DNA of 64,000 nucleotides from Dyella subtropica (GTDB taxonomy: Bacteria > Pseudomonadota > Gammaproteobacteria > Xanthomonadales > Rhodanobacteraceae). How positions within the stretch are numbered: the stretch's first letter is position 1; each line of letters begins with the position of its first letter. The stretch lies in the NCBI RefSeq assembly GCF_026283965.1, contig NZ_JAPDPD010000001.1, positions 1 to 64,000 of the forward strand, written 5' to 3'. The notes under the pieces are model-generated. The model was not told the DNA's origin, made no database searches, and worked only from the letters and a program-made list of their open reading frames with translations. Positions 1 to 7,525 of the stretch are shown piece after piece. The position numbers and the translations under genes were made by a program.

Positions 1-106
1 CGTCGCTTGCATGCGCAAGCTATTAACCGTGCTCAACGCCATGGTTCGCGACAACGCCTCGTGGCATCTGGAACATGCGACATCCGCTTGACTGCCAACA
101 CAGTTG

Positions 107-145
107 CTCACCTCAATCCTCTCCCCGACGGGGAGAGGAGGCCAA
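107..145 (-). repeat. Fragment of the scattered intergenic repeat (head only)
   Basis: Read on the minus strand, this stretch matches the first ~39 bases of the repeat copy at 6994-7472, including the hairpin CTCTCCCC/GGGGAGAG followed by a TTGAGGTGAG-type tail. It lies just past the stop of sctP and may serve as its terminator hairpin, although no T-run follows. No gene is visible in bases 1-180. Confidence 0.6.
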
Positions 146-180
146 CGCAAAAGGCCACGCTCATGCGAGCCCCCCCCCTG

Positions 181-930
181 TCACGCGAGCAGCGTGGGAA
201 CGATTTCCAACACACCAAGCCTGCTCTGCGCGAATCGTTCGATCAGCTGCGGCGCCCCGTCGAGCAGACTTCGGTAAGCCGTGCTGGAACGCGTGTCAGC
301 GCGCAATGTCCAACCCGTGCTGGTACGACTCAGCCACAGCTCGGTACCAGGCAGCAGGCCATCCTTGAGGGTGATCATGATCTCGTGCGACTGCGCCGAG
401 CTGCGGCTGCTTGCGTCGGGTACCAGCAGTTGTTTCACATGCCGCTCAATCAGTTCGGCAAGTGCCGGCGCCATCGCTGCCCGGCTTGCTCCCGGCTGCT
501 CGACCGTCTGAAAGAAGAGCGCCTGCTGTGTCTGATGCAAGGCCTGCATACCGATACTGGCCGCGTTCTGTCCGTCGCCACGCTCATCGCCTTGTTGGCC
601 ATCGTCATCCCCATCATCCTGGTGTCGCGCCAGCGCGCCGAGCGAGCGATCCCCGCTCTCGCTCAACTGGCGTTGCAGCAGCTCGCGCAGGGCCTGCTCC
701 TGATCCGGCGACAGTGCATCGGCATCCATGGCGACGGCGGCGTCTGCGTTCGCATCGGCACCATCCACCCGCCCTGCCTGCTTGGCATGCATCAATGCGC
801 GGAAGCGCTGCACGTTTTCGTGCTCGCCTTCGTTATGGCCATGGGCCGCGTTCGCGGGCCTGCTTTTCACGGGAGTGTCCTGCATGACACGCCGGGTGGA
901 TGAGGGTGACGTAGAGGATGGCGTATGCAT
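181..930 (-). CDS. sctP: T3SS needle/pilus length-control protein, SctP (HrpP/HpaP-like)
   Basis: The product is 249 residues, last gene of the minus-strand operon, starting 7 bases after the sctO stop. The first ~130 residues are polar, low-complexity and rich in Asp, Ala and Gln (a run of DDGDDD near residue 106). The C-terminal ~90 residues are compact and carry a pattern typical of the T3S4/HpaP substrate-switch domain (hydrophobic strand, LPGTELWL, TGWTLRAD, then a helix ending in a beta-like tail). In the family, SctP sets needle or pilus length and switches substrate class through SctU. Identification rests on position after sctN-sctO plus this two-part layout; sequence in this family is weakly conserved. 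Confidence 0.7.
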   Translation of the reverse strand: MHTPSSTSPSSTRRVMQDTPVKSRPANAAHGHNEGEHENVQRFRALMHAKQAGRVDGADANADAAVAMDADALSPDQEQALRELLQRQLSESGDRSLGALARHQDDGDDDGQQGDERGDGQNAASIGMQALHQTQQALFFQTVEQPGASRAAMAPALAELIERHVKQLLVPDASSRSSAQSHEIMITLKDGLLPGTELWLSRTSTGWTLRADTRSSTAYRSLLDGAPQLIERFAQSRLGVLEIVPTLLA

Positions 931-937
931 ATGGACC

Positions 938-1417
938 TCAGTGTGACTTTGTATGGCTCAGCATCAGCTCTTCCACGCTGTGCTCCTCGCGCAATGCCTG
1001 TTGGTTGCGCGCTTCGCGCAACCAACCCTGTTTCATTTCACCCAATGCGTCCAACTTGTTGCGCGCCTGTTGCCAGGCGGTGGCCGCCTCTTCCATGGCG
1101 GCCTTTGCCTGGGCACGCTCGCGTTCGCTGGTTTCCAGCTCGGCATGCCGCTGCTGGATTTGCTGATCCAGCAGGGCAAGATGCCGCTCATGCTTGTTCA
1201 GCGCCTCACCTAGGAGCTGCCCGCCCTCCAATAGCTGTCGCCACGACGTTTCGGCAAATGCCTGTCGTTCCTGCGTCGCCTGCTCGCATCGCGCTGCCGC
1301 TTCCAGACGCTGGTGCTCAGCGCGCTCGTATTGTTCGCGGCAGTGCCGCAGCGCCGCTTCCAACTTGTGCAGGCGTATTCCTCTTACCGTGCATAAGGGC
1401 TCCAGCGGAAACCTCAT
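938..1417 (-). CDS. sctO: T3SS central stalk protein, SctO (YscO/HrpO-like)
   Basis: The product is 159 residues, almost entirely charged heptad-like coiled coil (many Glu, Gln, Arg and Ala), which is the signature of SctO/FliJ stalk proteins that sit in the ATPase ring and contact SctV. It overlaps the end of sctN by an ATGA junction (start at 1417, sctN stop at 1414), indicating translational coupling. Position directly between sctN and sctP is the usual order. Sequence alone would not identify it; context makes the call safe. Confidence 0.75.
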   Translation of the reverse strand: MRFPLEPLCTVRGIRLHKLEAALRHCREQYERAEHQRLEAAARCEQATQERQAFAETSWRQLLEGGQLLGEALNKHERHLALLDQQIQQRHAELETSERERAQAKAAMEEAATAWQQARNKLDALGEMKQGWLREARNQQALREEHSVEELMLSHTKSH

Positions 1418-2754
1418 GAGCAGACTCCGATCAATTGGTTGCGTGTGGCGATGAATTCAGCCGCCTCGTGCGTGTCCTGCCGCAACAGCTGATTGATGGC
1501 ATCGATACGCGCGATCGCGGCATCCGCATCGGCGTCGCCACCTGGCTTGTATTCGCCCAATTGCAGCAACATCTCGATCTCGCGGTATTTGGCGAGGTAG
1601 CGCCGCAGCAGGCCGGCGGCGCGCTGATGCGTCGGCGGCGCCACGCGCGGCATCAGGCGGCTCGCGCTGGCGAGCACGTCGATGGCCGGATAGTGATCGG
1701 CCTGCGCCAATCGGCGGGAAAGATAGATATGGCCGTCCAGAATGGAGCGCACTTCCTCGGCAATGGGATCGCTGCCGTCCTCGTCTTCCATCAGCACGGT
1801 ATAGAACGCGGTGATCGAACCGCTCTCGTTGTTGCCGGCCCGCTCGAAGAGTCGCGGTAGCGCGGAGAATACCGAAGGTGTGAAGCCGCGCCGCGAGGGC
1901 GGCTCGCCCATCGCGAGGCCGACATCGCGCAGTGCACGCGCAAAACGCGTCACCGAATCCATCATCAGCAAGACATTCATGCCGCGGTCGCGGAAGTATT
2001 CGGCGATGGCCGTGCCAAGCCAGGCCACGCGGCTGCGCTCCAAGGCCGGACGGTCCGAGGTGGCAACCACCAGCACGCTGCGTTGCAAGCCCTCCTCGCC
2101 AAGGCTGTCGTGCAGAAACTCGCCCACCTCGCGACCGCGCTCGCCAACCAGGACAATCACATTGACATCCGCTTGCGCCTTGCGAGCCAGCATGCCGAGC
2201 AAGGTGCTCTTGCCGCCGCCGGCCACCGCAAAGATGCCGGTGCGCTGGCCACGGCCGATGGTCAACGCGGCATCGATCGCGCGCACACCGGTGGGCAAGG
2301 GCTCGTCGATCGTTCGTCGCGCGAATGGGTTGGGCGATGCCGCATACAACGGCACGCGCTCCACGTTCAACAAGGGGCCCAGTCCATCCAACGGATCGCC
2401 ATGTGCATCGATCACGCGGCCGAGCAGGCTCTCGCCCGCCGGTGCGGTGGCTTGCTTGCCGGTGGCCGTGACCGTGGTGGCGGTGGAAATGCCCTCCAGT
2501 GGACCCAGCGGCGTAAGCAGCGTCTGTTGGTGGGAGATGCCGACGACCTCGGCCGGCATGCTGAAACCGGTGTCGTCCTGTTCCAGCAGGCATAGTTCGC
2601 CGATGGCCGCGCGCACTCCGGTGGCGCGCACCAGGGTGCCGTAGGCCTCGGCGACGCGGCCTACGCGCTGCAGGGTGTCGTGCCGGCTCAGCGCGCGCAG
2701 CAGTGGATCGTCAGCGCCCGAAAGCTCGACATCGTCAGGCATCCGCGCGCTCAC
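1414..2754 (-). CDS. sctN: T3SS ATPase SctN (HrcN)
   Basis: The product is 446 residues, the family's normal size. It has an F1-beta-like fold with a Walker A loop AGGGKST near residue 180, a Walker B strand ending LLMMD, and the conserved DSVTRFARALRD helix that follows it. SctN is the cytosolic hexameric ATPase that strips chaperones and unfolds substrates at the base of the export gate. Its start overlaps the end of sctL by 20 bases and its stop overlaps sctO, so L-N-O are tightly coupled. A second Met at residue 5 is an alternative start. No catalytic residue looks damaged. Confidence 0.97.
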   Translation of the reverse strand: MSARMPDDVELSGADDPLLRALSRHDTLQRVGRVAEAYGTLVRATGVRAAIGELCLLEQDDTGFSMPAEVVGISHQQTLLTPLGPLEGISTATTVTATGKQATAPAGESLLGRVIDAHGDPLDGLGPLLNVERVPLYAASPNPFARRTIDEPLPTGVRAIDAALTIGRGQRTGIFAVAGGGKSTLLGMLARKAQADVNVIVLVGERGREVGEFLHDSLGEEGLQRSVLVVATSDRPALERSRVAWLGTAIAEYFRDRGMNVLLMMDSVTRFARALRDVGLAMGEPPSRRGFTPSVFSALPRLFERAGNNESGSITAFYTVLMEDEDGSDPIAEEVRSILDGHIYLSRRLAQADHYPAIDVLASASRLMPRVAPPTHQRAAGLLRRYLAKYREIEMLLQLGEYKPGGDADADAAIARIDAINQLLRQDTHEAAEFIATRNQLIGVCS

Positions 2755-3373
2755 GCCGCCCTCCCGTGGTCTTCTCCGCGGCGGCCAGAATCACGCGCGC
2801 CTGTTCGAGTTGTTCGTTGAAACCCGCGCGCACGATGCCACCCGCGGACTCGATGATGCAGTCAAAACGATCGAGATCCGCATCGCCGATGATCTCGATA
2901 TCCGGCGCCGCGGCCGCTCCCAGGGCGGCCACTTCGCTACGCGCCTGGACAACGATATCCGGGTGTACGCGCACCAGCAGATGGGGCTCGAACACCAGCT
3001 TCTGCATGGCTTCGGCAACCAGCGAGGAAACCAGCCGCTCGGCGCCGATGGCCGGAGCGATATGTTTCACCACGCCAATGGCGATATCGCTGGCACGCTT
3101 GCGCAAGGCCTCCGTTGCCGCGGTGCGCGCCTGCGCCAATGCCTGCAATGCCTGCGCGCATTCACGCAGGCCACGCTCGCGTCCTTCCACCAGTCCATCG
3201 AACTTTGCTTGCGCGAAGATCTGCTCTCGCTCGATTTCGGCCTGGCGCAGCAAAGCATTGGCCTGTTCGACGATGCGTTGGGCCTCGGTCAGCGGCGTCC
3301 ATGCTGCCGCTGGAATCACGCCGGTTTCGAGGTACATCTGAAAGCGATCCTGATCGGCAACCAGTGCGTTCAT
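2735..3373 (-). CDS. sctL: T3SS stator protein SctL (HrpE/NolV-like)
   Basis: The product is 212 residues, related to FliH and to the peripheral stalk of V-type ATPases. The N-terminal ~50 residues hold a PAAAW motif, followed by a long Ala/Glu/Gln/Arg-rich helix and a C-terminal globular segment with alternating hydrophobic strands. SctL tethers the SctN hexamer to the SctQ pods. It lies between sctK and sctN and overlaps sctN. Identification is by helix pattern and gene order. Confidence 0.85.
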   Translation of the reverse strand: MNALVADQDRFQMYLETGVIPAAAWTPLTEAQRIVEQANALLRQAEIEREQIFAQAKFDGLVEGRERGLRECAQALQALAQARTAATEALRKRASDIAIGVVKHIAPAIGAERLVSSLVAEAMQKLVFEPHLLVRVHPDIVVQARSEVAALGAAAAPDIEIIGDADLDRFDCIIESAGGIVRAGFNEQLEQARVILAAAEKTTGGRRERADA

Positions 3374-3400
3374 TCGAGTCGTCCTTCAGCGGTCATGGAC

Positions 3401-4051
3401 TTAAGTCGACACTTCGGCATCGTGCATGGAAAGCAACATCGGCACGGTGGACGCGGGTAGCCAGCATGCTTCACTGCATGGCCGCGCGGGCGGGGATGCA
3501 TATGCCAGCGCCAATCGCGCCGCCAGATTTTCATCCCGCCGTTCGGCGTGGCCGATAAATTCGATTTTGCCGCGCTCATGGATCTCGGCGGCGAGTGCAA
3601 GCGCGTCGCGGCCGCAGCACTGCAACAGGGCCTCGCCCCTATGCCGCACGGCTTCCGGCGCTGGACCTTGCCATGGGTCCACACTCTGTGCGCGTCGCCA
3701 GTTTTCGGCACCCAGCGCGCTGCGCACGAACAAGACGGCATTGCGTTCCACGATCATCCGCAATGCCGGGGCCAGGGCTATCCCGCCCAGCGTCAAGGTG
3801 AAGGCATGCAAACGCTGTTGCGTCCATTGCAGCCACGGCTCCGCGTTTTGCCACAGTTGCCAGCGCTCGTGATTTGGTGCGAACACGCTTGGTGCATGGC
3901 GCAGCGCGGTCCGCGCCAGATACCGGCGGCCAAGCCCGGACTGCCGTGCCTGCTGCAGCAATGGCTCCGGGAGATCGCCACAATGCGCAGGATGCAGGCT
4001 ATCGAGCAGCGCCCGCGCATGCTGTTGGCGCAAGCGGCCTTCAGCGTTCAT
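3401..4051 (-). CDS. sctK: T3SS sorting-platform protein SctK (NolU/HrpD-like)
   Basis: The product is 216 residues. SctK links the pods of the sorting platform to the cytoplasmic face of the inner-membrane ring. The family is poorly conserved. This member is Arg/Ala/Leu-rich, with a C-terminal block (GEALLQCCGRDALALAAEIH) that resembles the region where other SctK proteins carry a Gly-Arg-Asp element. It overlaps the sctJ stop by 11 bases and precedes sctL by 27 bases. The call depends mainly on its slot between sctJ and sctL. Confidence 0.7.
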   Translation of the reverse strand: MNAEGRLRQQHARALLDSLHPAHCGDLPEPLLQQARQSGLGRRYLARTALRHAPSVFAPNHERWQLWQNAEPWLQWTQQRLHAFTLTLGGIALAPALRMIVERNAVLFVRSALGAENWRRAQSVDPWQGPAPEAVRHRGEALLQCCGRDALALAAEIHERGKIEFIGHAERRDENLAARLALAYASPPARPCSEACWLPASTVPMLLSMHDAEVST

Positions 4052-4826
4052 GGGACGCGGCCGAACGGCTCAAGGTGCGCGGGCGGCTACTCACCAGCGC
4101 ACTACGATTGCGCCATAGCAGCAGGCCGGCCAGCAGTAATACGAATACGGCGAAACCCATCAGCACCAGCGAGGCCAGATCCCCCCGAAAGCTGCCATGA
4201 CCGCCCAGGCCGGACGCGAGTTCGGTGGGTGCGCGCAAGAAGAACTGCACGGTGACGCGGCTGGGGTCGGTCAGGCCTTCGGTGCCGTTCATCACGGCAG
4301 CCTTGATATCCGTCGCACGTCCTTCGATGCCGGCATTGGGGCGGGCAATGATCACCACGGAGGCGGAGCCGCTAGGCGGCTTTTCCTCGATGGGGTTCTT
4401 TTCGGGGATGGACAAATAGACATACGCGTCGACCACGCCGTCGAACTGCCGCAAGGTATGGCCCAGTTGCTGCTCGCGGGCGTAGGTGAAGCGCTGCTTG
4501 TCCTCCAGCGGCGAGGAAACAAAGCCATCCTTCTTGAACATCTGGTTGATGTTGTCGACGCCCTGGTGCGGCAAGCCCGCGTCCCGCAGCAACGCCACCG
4601 CGGCCGGCAAGTCGTGGCGGTCCAGCACCACCTGCCAGCCATCGCCCCGTTCCGTGGGGCGCTTGTCGGCGTCGATGCCTTTGTTGAGCAGGGCCGCAAC
4701 GACCTCGTTGGCCTGCGGCTCCTCCAGCTTGTTGTACAACACCTCACGCGTACAGCCGACGAGCAGCCCTAATGCAAGCATCAGTGCCGCTAGTCGCCTG
4801 GTCTTGCCTATCGTCCACGTCGGCAT
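4041..4826 (-). CDS. sctJ: T3SS inner-membrane ring lipoprotein SctJ (HrcJ)
   Basis: The product is 261 residues. A basic N-terminus and hydrophobic core lead to a lipobox LLVGC near residue 25, so it should be lipidated and anchored on the periplasmic face of the inner membrane. The YscJ/FliF ring-building domains follow (REVLYNKLEE, the NEVVAALLNKGI helix, and SVVIIARPNA). A single transmembrane helix near the C-terminus (about 222-242) precedes a short basic tail. It sits 10 bases after the sctI stop and overlaps sctK. All expected features of SctJ are present. Confidence 0.95.
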   Translation of the reverse strand: MPTWTIGKTRRLAALMLALGLLVGCTREVLYNKLEEPQANEVVAALLNKGIDADKRPTERGDGWQVVLDRHDLPAAVALLRDAGLPHQGVDNINQMFKKDGFVSSPLEDKQRFTYAREQQLGHTLRQFDGVVDAYVYLSIPEKNPIEEKPPSGSASVVIIARPNAGIEGRATDIKAAVMNGTEGLTDPSRVTVQFFLRAPTELASGLGGHGSFRGDLASLVLMGFAVFVLLLAGLLLWRNRSALVSSRPRTLSRSAASHER

Positions 4827-4835
4827 CGCGCAGTC

Positions 4836-5231
4836 TCAGGATTGCTGTCGGAAGAGTTGTTGCACGCCCTCGGAGCTCTTGTTGGCGACGTTGGTGGTCA
4901 ACTCCGCCTGAAACACCATCTCCTGGCAACGCATCGTCATATCGATGATCTGGCTGGGCGCCAGATCGCGGCCGCTGCTGCGCATGGCATCAGCCAACTT
5001 GCTCAGCTGGCTGGCATGACCGTTGAGCGAATCGAACTGGTTGAGCACCGCCTTGAATCCCGCCGAAAGCTCCTGCGGTACCGGCGCCACCTGCTCTGCA
5101 TTGACCGGCGCGGCATCGGCGAAGCTTTGACGAAACCGCGCGATGTCATCGACATGCGCCGGCGCGGTGGCGGCGGGTTGCGTCGCCGTGAAATCGGCGA
5201 CGTTGACCATTTGAGTCGGAAGCACATTCAT
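4836..5231 (-). CDS. sctI: T3SS inner-rod protein SctI (HrpB/NolB-like)
   Basis: The product is 131 residues with no signal peptide or transmembrane segment. The C-terminal half is the amphipathic helix characteristic of SctI (PSQIIDMTMRCQEMVFQAEL, then a short helix ending QQLFRQQS). SctI forms the rod joining export gate and needle and is itself secreted early. It lies immediately upstream of sctJ, the classical hrpB-hrcJ order. Confidence 0.8.
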   Translation of the reverse strand: MNVLPTQMVNVADFTATQPAATAPAHVDDIARFRQSFADAAPVNAEQVAPVPQELSAGFKAVLNQFDSLNGHASQLSKLADAMRSSGRDLAPSQIIDMTMRCQEMVFQAELTTNVANKSSEGVQQLFRQQS

Positions 5232-5263
5232 AACAAAACCCCCACCTGGTTAGCCGCGTATGA

Positions 5264-5605
5264 CTACTTCTGTCCCAGGCTGTTGAGGGCCTGACCGATC
5301 GCATTGGTCGACGTCGACGCACTGGTCGACAGGAACTGCATCTTCAAGCTCTCCGCGGTCAACTGCGTCAGCACCGACGGGCTGTCGGAAGGACCGTTGG
5401 TACCCGAAGAACTCACCTGGTCGGACAAGGTGGTGACTTTGTTGGCCTGTTGATCGAGCGCGCTACCCCATGCCTTGGCCATGGCCTCGAACCAGCTATG
5501 GGATTGATCGGCACTGGCCGAACGGCCAGCCGAAGCCGCGCTGTTGCCGATCATGGTATTGACGAACTGGCTGCTGTCGCTTGCGTTGATCGTATTGCTG
5601 CTCAT
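5264..5605 (-). CDS. Small T3SS-secreted-type protein, candidate needle/pilus subunit
   Basis: The product is 113 residues, rich in Ser, Ala, Asn, Thr and Gln, without Cys, signal peptide or transmembrane helix: the composition seen in early T3SS substrates such as Hrp pilus or needle subunits. A strong ribosome site (CAGGAGACGACC just before the ATG) suggests abundant product. It lies between sctD and sctI, where sctF-type genes often sit, and no other sctF candidate is in this operon. Its C-terminal half (WFEAMAKAWG, then TQLTAES and a final helix) aligns with the protein at 20463-20843. I do not recognise the family with certainty; a secreted regulator or translocator accessory is possible. 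Confidence 0.55.
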   Translation of the reverse strand: MSSNTINASDSSQFVNTMIGNSAASAGRSASADQSHSWFEAMAKAWGSALDQQANKVTTLSDQVSSSGTNGPSDSPSVLTQLTAESLKMQFLSTSASTSTNAIGQALNSLGQK

Positions 5606-5649
5606 GGTCGTCTCCTGGTCATGGGCCTCACCGAAAGGCGGGCTCTGGG

Positions 5650-6987
5650 TTAGTGCTGCGGATGAATCAACGGCGACGGGGCATGGGCGCCTGCGTCGCG
5701 ATGTTGAGTGGAGTTGTTGCTTGCGTTGTTGCTTGCGTTGTTGCTTGCGTTGTCGTGACCGGTGCGCTGCTGGTCGGCCTGCATCAGCTGCGCCATGGCG
5801 ATCGAATCCATCACGCCCAACGGATGCGGCGCAAGGTATTGGTCGTCCTTGTTCAGTTGCATATAAGTGTCGTCGGGCATACGCAGCAGAATATTGTCGC
5901 CCTCAGTGACGCCGACAAAGATGCCCCCCTGCGGCAGCACGCCATTGGGGTAGTAGCGCGATTCGTCGCGGGTCACCACGTAGCTGTCCGAGCCGCCGTT
6001 GACATGCCGGATGCGTTTGCCCTGATCCAGCTTGGGCGCCTCGGGCTTGCGCTCGTCGAAATTACCCAGCGCGAGATTGAAGCCGATGTCGGCGTTGAGG
6101 TTCTGCATATCCGCCGAACCGAGCACTTCCTTCTTCACCCGGTCGGCCGTGCCCGGATCGCCAAAATGGCCATCGACCTCGATCAGCCCTTGATCCAGCA
6201 AGCGCGTCTCTACCGTGTAGCTATGCATGCCGAAAATGTCCTTCACCTGCTTGGCGACACTGGGCCAGTCGCGCACCGTCAGCGAGGTCATCAGGCCGGC
6301 CGCCGAGAGTTTCCGCCTGAGCTCGGTCAACTGCGCGGGATTGCCGACCACGCCGCGCACGACCAACCGATCGCTTTCGTCGACGTGGGCGACGACGTGC
6401 TGCAACGACATCTGCCGCAGAATGCCCCCCGCCAGTTCCAGCTGTTCACTGCTGCTGCGCCGGTGGGTGAGTGTCGGATGATTGACCTTCCAGCTGGCCA
6501 TTAACACCAGCACCGCGAACACCAGCAGCAACCCGGCTATCGCCAATACGCCACGCCTGCGTCTGGCCATTTGTTGCTCGGCCACGGTGGCGCCGCTATC
6601 ACCGATGGCATCGGCAAGGCTCTGCCAGCGCTCGCTCCAATGCGGCCCCACCGCGAACTGCACACCACCCAGGCGCACCATGGTGAAATGTTCGAGGCTG
6701 ACGTTTTCGCCCTCGGCAATGCGTCTCTCCTGGGCATCCACATCGCCTTGCAGCCTGCGCAGCAGCACCTGATCGCCGACCACCGTCAGCACGCAGTGAT
6801 GCTCGCGGATATCGGCATCACCGAGGATCAAATCGCAGTCGTCGGCCTGGCCGATCATCAAGATGCCGCGCTCAGGCAGACGGAACTCGGCACCGGCATG
6901 CACGCCGCTGAACACGCGCAAGCGCAACTGCGCGTGAGGCGATGATCGCTCCACGTTGCGGCTTCGGTTGGCGGGTTGGCTGCTCAT
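5650..6987 (-). CDS. sctD: T3SS inner-membrane ring protein SctD (HrcD/YscD-like)
   Basis: The product is 445 residues. An N-terminal cytoplasmic FHA-like domain spans about residues 20-115 (GILMIGQADDCDLIL then REHHCVL). A single transmembrane helix at about 145-165 follows a basic RRRR patch. Periplasmic BON/ring-building repeats fill about 180-330. The C-terminal ~40 residues are low-complexity with an Asn-Ala-Ser-Asn repeat encoded by a 12-bp tandem repeat. SctD forms the outer of the two inner-membrane rings and contacts SctJ, SctC and SctK. It is first gene after repeat copy A, 45 bases ahead of the small secreted-type gene. Confidence 0.9.
   Translation of the reverse strand: MSSQPANRSRNVERSSPHAQLRLRVFSGVHAGAEFRLPERGILMIGQADDCDLILGDADIREHHCVLTVVGDQVLLRRLQGDVDAQERRIAEGENVSLEHFTMVRLGGVQFAVGPHWSERWQSLADAIGDSGATVAEQQMARRRRGVLAIAGLLLVFAVLVLMASWKVNHPTLTHRRSSSEQLELAGGILRQMSLQHVVAHVDESDRLVVRGVVGNPAQLTELRRKLSAAGLMTSLTVRDWPSVAKQVKDIFGMHSYTVETRLLDQGLIEVDGHFGDPGTADRVKKEVLGSADMQNLNADIGFNLALGNFDERKPEAPKLDQGKRIRHVNGGSDSYVVTRDESRYYPNGVLPQGGIFVGVTEGDNILLRMPDDTYMQLNKDDQYLAPHPLGVMDSIAMAQLMQADQQRTGHDNASNNASNNASNNSTQHRDAGAHAPSPLIHPQH
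5714..5752 (-). repeat. 12-bp coding tandem repeat in the sctD tail
   Basis: Three perfect copies of TTGTTGCTTGCG (plus-strand reading) plus a partial fourth encode the NASN-type repeat near the SctD C-terminus. As a multiple of three it can expand or contract without a frameshift. Confidence 0.9.
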
Positions 6988-6993
6988 GGGTTT

Positions 6994-7472
6994 TGGCCTC
7001 CTCTCCCCTCCGGGGAGAGGATTGAGGTGAGGGGCGGGTGCTCGCGATGACCTCTCATTGTCGTCACCCCGGCGTAGGCCGGGGTCCAGTGGCGTTGCCG
7101 TTTGATGTTCGCGGTATCGCGACCTAGCTCGCCTGCCGCGGGCTTTCGAACCGCTGCCGCGGTCCGAGTCACTTTTCTCTGTTTGGCCAGAGAAAAGTAA
7201 CCAAAAGAGAGGCCACCCCGGTTACGCGCCCTCCGGCTTCGCCTGCGGATCCGTGAGGGCTGGCCGGGCTTTTCGACACGACGTCCCTGTCGTGTCGAAA
7301 AGGCGCAGGCATCCATGCCTGCGCCCCCTGCGGGGCCTGATCGTCCAGCCCTCACCGCTGCACAGGGGCCCCCGAAGATCAAGAGCAAAACCATGGCTTG
7401 CTTGAAGGTAGTTGCATTCTGCTGGTTCGAAAGAGCAGCTCCATGCCGACGCGAGATATGTACAAGAGACAG
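6994..7472 (+). repeat. Structured intergenic repeat, copy A
   Basis: This is one of four long related copies (others at 16971-17374, 21109-21755 inverted, and 34979-35456). It splits the sctC and sctD genes, and 6988-7525 holds no convincing gene. In order it carries a GC-rich head hairpin, CACCCCGGCGTAGGCCGGGG, an ACTTTTCTCTG/CAGAGAAAAGT hairpin, a CGACACGACG/CTGTCGTGTCG hairpin, and GGCGCAGGCA/TGCCTGCGCC. It ends with AGATATGTACAAGAGACAG at 7454-7472, which matches the Tn5 mosaic end at 17 of 19 positions. Confidence 0.9.
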
Positions 7473-7525
7473 CTCCCGCGAAGGGATAGATGGCTGAATT
7501 CGCGCTGCACACGCAACCATGGCGT

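Noticed and set aside
7454-7472. Possible leftover sequencing adapter (Nextera mosaic end)
   Set aside because: The 19-mers differ from the adapter at 2-4 positions, differ from each other, and sit at matching places in repeat copies, so they are genomic.
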